5,625 bases of DNA, from the NCBI GenBank assembly GCA_012026715.1, contig VEPB01000083.1, positions 1 to 5,625 of the forward strand. The letters are read 5' to 3'. Of this stretch, positions 1-4,836 are shown in pieces. The position numbers and the translations under genes are program-made. The DNA is from Methylococcaceae bacterium (GTDB lineage Bacteria > Pseudomonadota > Gammaproteobacteria > Methylococcales > Methylococcaceae). How positions within the stretch are numbered: the first letter of the stretch is position 1; each line of letters opens with the position of its first letter. The notes beneath the pieces are model-generated. The model had not been told where the DNA came from and ran no database searches. It was given only the letters and a program-made list of their open reading frames with translations.

Positions 1-1580
1 CCCCAGCGGACTTCGCTGCACAGCACCACCACCTCCAGCAGCCGTCGCACCGCCTCGGCTTCCGATCCGCCGAGGACAATGACGGGGTGCTGCGGACTCA
101 GTTCCCAGTGGTGCCGCAGGGTGTGCAGGGCCACCACCTTCATGCGGTTCAGGGTCAGGGTGCCGGTCTTGTCCAGGCACAGCACTTCCACCGAACCCAG
201 GCTTTCCACCGCGGAGAGCTTGCGGATCAACACCTGGCGCTGGCGCATCTGCTGAATGCCCAGCGCCAGGGTGGTGGTGGCCACCGCCGGCAGGCCCTCC
301 GGCACGGCTGCCACCGCCAGGGAGATGCAGGAGTTCATCATCTGCATCCAGCCGTAGCCGCGCAGCACGCCGACGCCGAACACCCCCAGGCAGATGGCGC
401 CGCTCAGCGCCGCCAGTTGGATGCCCATCCGGTCCAGCTGGCGTTGCATCGGGGTGTCGGGCGGCGCCACCTCGCCCACCAGGGCCTGGATCCGGCCGAT
501 CTCGGTGGCGGCGCCGGTGGCGGTAGCCAGGGCCAGGCCGCTGCCGCCGGTGACCACGGTGCCGCGGTGAACCATGTTGCGGCGTTCGCCCAACGGCGTC
601 TCGGCGTCGCAAAGGTGGTCGGCCTGCTTGGCCACCGGCAGGCTCTCGCCGGTGAGGGCCGACTCGTCGACGGTCAGCTCGCTGGCCGTCAACAGCCGCG
701 CATCGGCCGGGATGTAGCTGCCGGGCGTGAGCACCAGCAGATCCCCGACTGCCACCTCGGCCACGGGGACGCTGAGCCGACGGCCGTCGCGGATGACCCA
801 AGCGGCGCCGGGAGTGAGGGAGCCCAGCGCGTTGATGGTGCGTTCCGCCGAAGATTCGGTGGCGAAGCCGATGATGGCGTTGATCAGCACCACCCCGCCG
901 ATGACCGCGGCGTCCACCAGCCCCCCGGTGGCGATGGAGACCACCGCCGAAGCGCCCAGCATGGCGACGGGGATGCTCATGAATTGACCGGCGAACATCG
1001 AAATCTGCGAGCGCGCGCGTGCTTCGCCCAGGGTATTGGTGCCATAGCGGCGCAGCCGTTCCCGGACCGCCACGGAGGTCAGACCGTCCATGGATGTCTG
1101 CAGCAATGCCAGGGCGGTACGGCCATCCATCCCATGCCAGGCCTGCTCCGGCTGGGTCTCCGCCGCAGGCGCCGCGGCGGATGGCGACGCGAGCCGCGGC
1201 TGTCGGAGCGGCCGTTTGAATCGGCTTAGGCCGGGCTCTAGCCCGATCCTCCCGGTCCGCCGCGACGGCGTTGGGGGCGGCGTCCGGACCGGGGCATCAA
1301 TGAGGGTGGAGAAGGTCAGCGCTTCCACATCGGCCAACAGCTCGTTGACCGCCACGGCGGTAGCATCGAAGCAGATCAGCACGGTGCCGGTGAGGGGATT
1401 GGCAGTGACCGAGTCGACCGAGCCGATGCGGACGATCTGGTCCTCCAGCCGCGCCTTGGTTCGCTCGCTGCGGTAGAGGCTGGAAACCTTGATCCTGAGC
1501 CGCCCCGGTGCATTCTGGTGGACGATCTGGAGCGTGGGGAGCTGGCCCGGTTGCGGCGGGGCGGAGGGCAGTGCGTTCAT
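1..1580 (-). CDS. Cation-transporting P-type ATPase with HMA-like N-terminal domain (partial, C-terminus off window)
   Basis: An inner-membrane ATP-driven cation pump; 526 residues are visible. Domains in order: an HMA-like ferredoxin fold at about residues 17-87 (APGRLRIKV strand, later NPLTGTVLI), with no CxxC metal site; a Pro/Ala/Arg-rich linker at about 93-145; a Cation_ATPase_N-like segment from W148; membrane helices M1/M2 at about 195-240; the actuator domain with TGES at 310-313; M3/M4 at about 385-440 with PEGLP at 427-431; and the phosphorylation motif DKTGTLT with Asp470. The N-domain and remaining membrane helices lie beyond the left edge. The M4 stretch closely matches SERCA-type (P2A) pumps rather than the CPC/SPC motif of P1B heavy-metal pumps, so a substrate such as Ca2+ or another hard cation is inferred, not proven. 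The start is the ATG at 1580, with AAGG nine bases upstream; I found no better in-frame start nearby. The frame is open throughout, with no frameshift between the HMA-like domain and the core. It is transcribed divergently from the 148-aa gene at 1791. Confidence 0.95.
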   Translation of the reverse strand, partial: MNALPSAPPQPGQLPTLQIVHQNAPGRLRIKVSSLYRSERTKARLEDQIVRIGSVDSVTANPLTGTVLICFDATAVAVNELLADVEALTFSTLIDAPVRTPPPTPSRRTGRIGLEPGLSRFKRPLRQPRLASPSAAAPAAETQPEQAWHGMDGRTALALLQTSMDGLTSVAVRERLRRYGTNTLGEARARSQISMFAGQFMSIPVAMLGASAVVSIATGGLVDAAVIGGVVLINAIIGFATESSAERTINALGSLTPGAAWVIRDGRRLSVPVAEVAVGDLLVLTPGSYIPADARLLTASELTVDESALTGESLPVAKQADHLCDAETPLGERRNMVHRGTVVTGGSGLALATATGAATEIGRIQALVGEVAPPDTPMQRQLDRMGIQLAALSGAICLGVFGVGVLRGYGWMQMMNSCISLAVAAVPEGLPAVATTTLALGIQQMRQRQVLIRKLSAVESLGSVEVLCLDKTGTLTLNRMKVVALHTLRHHWELSPQHPVIVLGGSEAEAVRRLLEVVVLCSEVRW

Positions 1581-1662
1581 CCAGCGGGGCCTTGAATCTG
1601 GCGATGTCGGTTGGGCGCGGGGTTGGCCACAACCGATTATCCACTCGTCGCATGACGGAATT

Positions 1663-1678
1663 GTTACGGTTGTGTAAC
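1663..1678. promoter_or_regulatory. Inverted repeat GTTAC-N6-GTAAC in divergent spacer
   Basis: A perfect 5-bp inverted repeat with a 6-base centre lies in the 210-bp spacer between the divergent ATPase and 148-aa genes. It is AT-richer than its surroundings, as expected near promoters. It could be an operator half-site pair. On the minus strand a GATAAT hexamer (1641-1636) could serve as a -10 for the ATPase, but no convincing -35 is spaced with it. Function is inferred from position only. Confidence 0.3.
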
Positions 1679-1698
1679 GGTTTCATGAAGGGGCTTTC

Positions 1699-1721
1699 TA
1701 TTGCCAGGGCAGGGGGCAATA
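1699..1721. promoter_or_regulatory. Inverted repeat TATTGCC-N9-GGCAATA, candidate operator
   Basis: A perfect 7-bp inverted repeat with a 9-base centre, located 70-92 bases upstream of the 148-aa gene start and about 120 bases upstream of the ATPase start. The size (23 bp, dyad) suits a dimeric regulator site, for example a MerR-, ArsR- or TetR-like protein. No regulator gene is in the window. A weak AATAAT -10-like hexamer at 1718-1723 overlaps its right arm, so binding could control rightward transcription. This is inference from symmetry and position. Confidence 0.4.
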
Positions 1722-1776
1722 ATGGCCTCAATCGCCAAGTTCGCGGCGAGGTGTCCTTTAACTTCATCGCTTTGCC

Positions 1777-1785
1777 TAAAGGAGG
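1777..1785 (+). promoter_or_regulatory. Strong Shine-Dalgarno of the 148-aa gene
   Basis: TAAAGGAGG is close to the full anti-SD complement and ends five bases before ATG 1791. It decides the start of the 148-aa gene against the in-frame upstream candidates TTG 1701 and ATG 1722. The codons between those and 1791 (for example TGT, CCT, TTA, ACT, TCA) lack the GC-rich third positions of the gene proper. Confidence 0.85.
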
Positions 1786-1790
1786 CCATC

Positions 1791-2237
1791 ATGACCAGTC
1801 GTCGAAGCAGTAAACCTGCGTCCGTTCCCGAAACCGAGGATGGCGACGTAGTTGTCGCCGAGCCGATCGTCGAAACGGCCGAAGAAATCGTGGAAACGCG
1901 GCAGGCGCACGTGGAAGCGGAAGTCTGCGAAGCTGCCGAGGGAGAGGGTCCCGGGGATGCCATCCGCCACGGTGCCGCCAGCGCCCGTGCCGCGGTTGCC
2001 CAAGTGTTTCCCGCCACCGGCCGGCTGCTGCGCAAGTCGGTCTACCGCACGGTTTATGGCGTGTCCTATGTGGCCGTGTTCGCTGCCTTGTCGGTGGCGC
2101 GGCTGGTACCCACCAACAACATCGTCGGTGAAGGGCTGCGCGACGGTGCCGCGGCAGCGCGGCGCGACGTCGAGCATGAAGCGGTCGCCGAGGAGTCGGT
2201 CATGGAAGATGCCGAGGGCGCGCTGGCCGCAGGCTGA
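1791..2237 (+). CDS. Hypothetical 148-aa acidic protein with a hydrophobic core and internal repeat, beside a P-type ATPase
   Basis: I do not recognise a named family. Residues 13-55 are strongly acidic (many Glu/Asp, little predicted fold) with a single Cys at 46. Residues about 71-110 form the conserved-looking core: a basic stretch (R78-R86) followed by a Tyr/Val/Ala-rich hydrophobic segment (about 86-107, YGVSYVAVFAALSVARLVP), which could be a weak membrane helix or amphipathic anchor. A 13-15-residue element is present twice, at 55-69 and 113-127 (consensus G-[DE]-x-[IL]-R-x-G-A-A-x-A-R-x-x-V), on either side of the core. The C-terminus is again acidic. No signal peptide is evident. The gene has a near-perfect Shine-Dalgarno, suggesting high translation. 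It is divergent from the ATPase gene and may share its regulation. By analogy with small accessory proteins of other P-type ATPases (for example mycobacterial PacL), it might be an ATPase partner, but there is no sequence proof. Confidence 0.85.
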   Translation: MTSRRSSKPASVPETEDGDVVVAEPIVETAEEIVETRQAHVEAEVCEAAEGEGPGDAIRHGAASARAAVAQVFPATGRLLRKSVYRTVYGVSYVAVFAALSVARLVPTNNIVGEGLRDGAAAARRDVEHEAVAEESVMEDAEGALAAG

Positions 2238-2289
2238 GGCAGGCCGGTTCGGCAACGCCATCGCTTGAATCGGCAAGAATCCGTCCACT

Positions 2290-2322
2290 GGCACGGGTGC
2301 CCGCGGTGCAGGGATGCACCGC
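2290..2322. terminator. Tandem GC-rich hairpins after the 148-aa gene
   Basis: Two adjacent hairpins: GGCAC-GG-GTGCC at 2290-2301 and a perfect 8-bp stem GCGGTGCA-GGGA-TGCACCGC at 2303-2322. They start 52 bases after the stop of the 148-aa gene. There is no U-tract after the stem on either strand, so classical intrinsic termination is not assured. They could instead protect the 3' end of the mRNA or act as a weak bidirectional terminator in this convergent spacer. Confidence 0.4.
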
Positions 2323-2404
2323 AAAATCGCCCATTGCGGGTCGTTGACCGTGTGATTCCTCGGAGGCCGGAAGGATCGGCTCGCTCGCTCCGCGCATCTG
2401 CCGA

Positions 2405-2422
2405 ATGAGGCGGTCGCCTCAT
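2405..2422. terminator. Perfect 8-bp hairpin between convergent genes, possible bidirectional terminator
   Basis: ATGAGGCG-GT-CGCCTCAT is a perfect inverted repeat 36 bases beyond the stop of the leftward 40-aa gene and also downstream of the rightward 148-aa gene. On the plus strand a T-rich run (about 2439-2446) follows only 17 bases later, with no T-run directly after the stem. On the minus strand no T-run follows. The rest of the 220-bp spacer (2238-2457) holds only smaller dyads and no credible gene. Confidence 0.45.
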
Positions 2423-2457
2423 CATGCACCGGCGCCATTCTTTTTCCGTTGCAAAGG

Positions 2458-2580
2458 CTACTGGATGAACCGGAACGGCCCCAGCAGCCAGGCCAGTGCG
2501 AACAATCCCAACAGCCCCAGAACCAGCCCCGCGGAGATCCGCAGCGCTATAGCTCCGAGCGCAACGCCGGGGTCCTTCAC
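2458..2580 (-). CDS. 40-aa single-pass membrane microprotein
   Basis: A GTG start whose last two bases lie in the stop of the 88-aa gene (GTGA junction, 3-nt overlap), which implies translational coupling. The product begins with about seven polar residues (start V/M-K-D-P-G) and is then almost entirely hydrophobic at about 7-33 (Leu/Gly/Ala-rich, SAGLVLGLLGLFALAWLLG), ending with a short aromatic/basic tail (PFRFIQ). This looks like one transmembrane helix. No family recognised. A longer in-frame version starting at 2808 is unlikely because its N-terminal part is Arg/Pro-rich and lies antisense-in-frame over the 88-aa gene. Reality rests on the junction, the clean helix and the operon position; composition alone could not prove it. 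Confidence 0.55.
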   Translation of the reverse strand: MKDPGVALGAIALRISAGLVLGLLGLFALAWLLGPFRFIQ

Positions 2581-2843
2581 GGAGCGATCACCAGCTGACA
2601 GCCAAACCGGCTGACCTGCATCCCCGCGGTCCTTAGGGTCGCTGCGGCCGTGTGAGCCGCTGCCGGGTCGGGGAAAAATCCGAAGATCAGTCCGGCCGAG
2701 CGGTAGCTGTGCCCTTCGTGGGCGCGGATGACGCTTTCGATCCAAAGGCGGCTGGCCGCCGTCCGGGGACGGTGCGGCTCCGGGCCTTGGCTCTCGGGCC
2801 TGCGCCACGCAGGATCCGGCAGCAACAACGCGGCGCTAGACAT
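2577..2843 (-). CDS. Hypothetical 88-aa protein, second gene of the esterase unit
   Basis: The ATG at 2843 overlaps the esterase stop by 8 nt, and its own stop overlaps the next GTG, so it sits in a tightly coupled three-gene unit. Residues 1-35 are Pro/Arg/Ser-rich and probably disordered. Residues about 48-88 look like a beta-alpha-beta half-domain: strand AGLIFGFFPD, a helix rich in Ala (AAAHTAAATLRTAG), then strands MQVSRF and CQLVIAP. This pattern resembles small ferredoxin-like domains found in proteins such as the general-stress 17M type, but I cannot assign the family with confidence. No signal peptide or membrane segment; likely cytoplasmic. Codons show the high-GC third-position bias of the window. 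No clear Shine-Dalgarno, consistent with coupling to the upstream gene. Confidence 0.65.
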   Translation of the reverse strand: MSSAALLLPDPAWRRPESQGPEPHRPRTAASRLWIESVIRAHEGHSYRSAGLIFGFFPDPAAAHTAAATLRTAGMQVSRFGCQLVIAP

Positions 2844-3564
2844 ACAGCGGCGCCATCCGCCGCCAGGCCGATCCGTGATGTGCGCGGCCGTCCCACTCGT
2901 GGAGCTGATGGTGAATGCCCTTGTCGCGCAGGATATGGCAGAGATGGTGGTTGTTGCCGAGGAAGGGGTCGTCGCGGCCGACCGTCAGGATGATGTCCAT
3001 GGAGCGCAGCGCCTGGAGCCGCCAGCCCTCGTTCAGGTTGGGCAGGAAGTGGGTGGGGGTGTTGAAGTAGATGTTCTGGTCGTAATAGCCGCCGAACAGG
3101 TCGCCGAAGTGCTCGACGCCGTGGGTGAGGTCGTAGCGCCCCGAGAAGGCGCTGAGCTTGCGGAACAGATGGGGGTGACGGAAGGCCACGTTGGCGGCCA
3201 GGAAGGCGCCCAGGCTGAGGCCGTGGGCGATGGTGCAGGGATGGCCGTTCTTGGCGGCCATCAGCGGCATCACTTCATTGAGCAGGTATTCCTCGTAATG
3301 CAGATAGCGCCACATGCGGTCGGCGGGGTGGCGCCACCCGCAGTAGAAAGTCTCGTCCGCCAGCCCTTCCACGCAATAAAGCTGGAGCTGGCCGGCCTCG
3401 ATCTTGGGGGCCAGGGCCTGAGTGACGCGAAGATCCTCATACTCGTGGAAGCGTCCGTCGCGGGTGGGGAACACCAGCACCTTGGCGCCGCCGTGGCCGA
3501 AGATCAGCAACTCCATGTCGCGGTGGAGGCGCGGGCTGTACCAGCGGTGATATTCACGGTTCAT
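2836..3564 (-). CDS. Esterase-family alpha/beta hydrolase
   Basis: A 242-aa serine hydrolase of the esterase D / PHB-depolymerase-like alpha/beta fold (Putative esterase, PF00756-type), probably cytoplasmic as no signal peptide is visible. The N-terminus YHRWYSPRLHRDMELLIFG and the GRFHEYED stretch match the short bacterial members of this family. The nucleophile elbow is GLSLG at 115-119 (Ser117). The acid is probably Asp198 or Asp199 in GRDDP (196-200), and the base is His229 in WDGRAHH (224-230). Length fits the family's roughly 230-250 residues. The start at ATG 3564 is chosen on that alignment; in-frame ATGs at 3630 and 3735 would add a low-complexity Arg/Pro/Ser leader. None has a good Shine-Dalgarno. 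It heads a leftward unit with the 88-aa and 40-aa genes, overlapping the former by 8 nt. The natural substrate cannot be read from sequence. Confidence 0.92.
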   Translation of the reverse strand: MNREYHRWYSPRLHRDMELLIFGHGGAKVLVFPTRDGRFHEYEDLRVTQALAPKIEAGQLQLYCVEGLADETFYCGWRHPADRMWRYLHYEEYLLNEVMPLMAAKNGHPCTIAHGLSLGAFLAANVAFRHPHLFRKLSAFSGRYDLTHGVEHFGDLFGGYYDQNIYFNTPTHFLPNLNEGWRLQALRSMDIILTVGRDDPFLGNNHHLCHILRDKGIHHQLHEWDGRAHHGSAWRRMAPLYV

Positions 3565-3860
3565 GGCAACGTGGGCGGATGACGGGGACGGTGGCGCGGT
3601 CTCGCGCGGGATCCGCACCGATGCGCGCATCTTACGAAAGCCATGTTTCCGGAACGTGACGGGATTCGGCCCGTGATGCGGGAGTCGACCGGTGCGGAAC
3701 CGCTCGCTCCGCGCTGCGCCACACAACTGCAACATTGGGGCGCTAGCATCCTCGCCTGTTTTGCGGACGGGCCTGCCGTTCCGGCGGGACCGGCAGGGGG
3801 CCGGTACGGTGGAGACGGGTTCTGCCCGAACGCCCGATTCCCTTAGCCGTCGTTGTCACC
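3565..3860. other. Divergent intergenic spacer between the esterase unit and tatT
   Basis: 296 bp with no credible gene: the open frames here lack coding-like composition and conserved-looking sequence. It must carry promoters for both directions, but I find no convincing -35/-10 pair; a TAAGAT hexamer on the minus strand (3634-3629) is the best -10-like match for the esterase. It contains a small palindrome TTCCGGAA near 3650 and the strong hairpin at 3772-3797. Confidence 0.6.
3772..3797. promoter_or_regulatory. Strong hairpin in the tatT leader
   Basis: An 11-bp stem with one T/C mismatch and a GGCG tetraloop: CCTGCCGTTCC at 3772-3782 pairs with GGACCGGCAGG at 3787-3797. It ends 63 bases before the tatT start. 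No U-tract follows on the plus strand. It may be a 5' UTR structure, an attenuator-like element or an operator dyad. Only the symmetry is seen; the function is inferred. Confidence 0.4.
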
Positions 3861-4832
3861 ATGCCCAAGTCGGTTTTGCCTTCCCGGCCGGGTCCAGTTG
3901 GATTCAGCCTGTCGTCGCAGCTATTCCGTGTTTCCCGAACGGCGCTCGCCGCGCTGGCGGCGGTATCGTTTTCGGCCTGTTCCCTGCACGACCTGGCCAC
4001 CGACCGTCTGGCGGGCGGGCTGGCCGGGCAGGGCGCCGCATTCGCCCGCGACGACGATCCGCAGCTGATCCGCGACGCCGCCCCGTTTTCCCTCAAGCTC
4101 ATCGAAACCGTCATCGCCGAACGTCCCCGCCACCGGGAATTGCTAACGGCGGCGGCGCGGGGCTTCACTCAATATGCCTATGCCTTCCTGCAGCAGGAAG
4201 CCGACTTCGTCGAAGACGCCGATATCGGCGCCGCCACCCGGCTGCGTGACCGGGCCCGCGGGCTGTATCGGCGGGGGCGGGACTACGGCCTGCGGAGCCT
4301 GGCACCGGAGGATGCCGGCTTCGCTGACCGGCTGCGCTCCGATCCGGCCGCTACGCTCGGCCGGTTTTCCGTCGCCGACGTGCCGCAGTTGTACTGGACG
4401 GCGGCCGCGTGGTCCGGCTGGATCGGCCTGTCGCGGGATGACAGTGTCGCCGTGGCGGATCTCCCGGTGGTCCTGGCGCTGCTGGATCGCGCCCTGGCGC
4501 TGGATGAGGCCTACGATGGCGGCGCCCTGCATGGCTTGGCGATCACCCTGGCCGGTTCGCGGGGGGGTGATCCGGCAGCCGCGGCAGCTAAGGCCCGCCG
4601 CCATTTCGAGCGGGCAGTTCAGCTGTCCGGCGGAAATCTGGCAGCGCCCCATGTCGCCCTGGCCGAAGCCGTCGCCATCCCGCGCCAGGATCGCCCGGAA
4701 TTCGACCGGCTACTCAAGGCGGCTCTGGCCGTCGATCCCGACCGGGTGGCCGACCGCCGCCTGGAAAACCGGGTCATGCAGCAACGCGCCCGCTGGCTGC
4801 AGCAACATAGCGATAAATTCTTCCTGGAGTAA
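3861..4832 (+). CDS. tatT: TRAP transporter TatT-family lipoprotein
   Basis: A TPR-like, all-helical accessory subunit of a tripartite ATP-independent periplasmic (TRAP) transporter; in known systems TatT forms a periplasmic trimer that docks the substrate-binding protein. The 323 residues match the family pattern throughout: GFTQYAYAFLQQEAD at 101-115, RARGLYRRGRDYGLRSL at about 131-147, VPQLYWTAAAW at 174-184, LLDRALALDEAYDGGALH at 207-224, HFERAVQLSGG at 248-258, EFDRLLKAAL with NRVMQQRARWL, and a C-terminal DKFFLE. The signal sequence has an unusually long n-region (1-26), then a hydrophobic segment (27-37) and a probable lipobox FSAC with Cys40 as the lipidation site; Phe at -3 is non-canonical. 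ATG 3861 is kept because there is no better downstream start before the hydrophobic stretch, although no Shine-Dalgarno is visible. The next gene, the binding protein, begins 4 nt after the stop. Confidence 0.93.
   Translation: MPKSVLPSRPGPVGFSLSSQLFRVSRTALAALAAVSFSACSLHDLATDRLAGGLAGQGAAFARDDDPQLIRDAAPFSLKLIETVIAERPRHRELLTAAARGFTQYAYAFLQQEADFVEDADIGAATRLRDRARGLYRRGRDYGLRSLAPEDAGFADRLRSDPAATLGRFSVADVPQLYWTAAAWSGWIGLSRDDSVAVADLPVVLALLDRALALDEAYDGGALHGLAITLAGSRGGDPAAAAAKARRHFERAVQLSGGNLAAPHVALAEAVAIPRQDRPEFDRLLKAALAVDPDRVADRRLENRVMQQRARWLQQHSDKFFLE
4826..4829 (+). promoter_or_regulatory. Shine-Dalgarno of the TRAP binding-protein gene inside the end of tatT
   Basis: GGAG lies in the last codons of tatT, seven bases before ATG 4837. 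It fixes that start and supports co-transcription and coupled translation with tatT. Confidence 0.75.
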
Positions 4833-4836
4833 TTCG

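Noticed and set aside
87..1229. Long plus-strand open frame of 380 codons
   Set aside because: It is antisense to the P-type ATPase. Its product is His/Gln/Gly/Arg-rich without domain features, while the minus strand carries unmistakable TGES, PEGLP and DKTGTLT motifs.
1297..1767. Minus-strand open frame of 156 codons
   Set aside because: It overlaps the ATPase N-terminus in a different frame of the same strand, is Arg/Pro-rich, and conflicts with the HMA-like domain encoded in the ATPase frame.
1701..1790. N-terminal extension of the 148-aa protein (TTG 1701 or ATG 1722)
   Set aside because: An AGGGGG stretch precedes ATG 1722, but the codons up to 1791 are atypical for the gene, and the strong AAAGGAGG lies directly before ATG 1791.
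1776..2438. Minus-strand open frame of 220 codons over the 148-aa gene
   Set aside because: It has no recognisable features and opposes a gene with a near-perfect Shine-Dalgarno and coherent codon bias. It is a mirror frame of GC-rich coding DNA.
2728..3582. Plus-strand open frame of 284 codons
   Set aside because: It is antisense to the esterase, whose catalytic motifs and family-like N-terminus are clear; the plus-strand product is Val/Glu/Gly-rich shadow sequence.
3692..4249. Plus-strand frame overlapping the start of tatT
   Set aside because: Arg/Pro-rich shadow in another frame; the TatT frame matches its family over its whole length.
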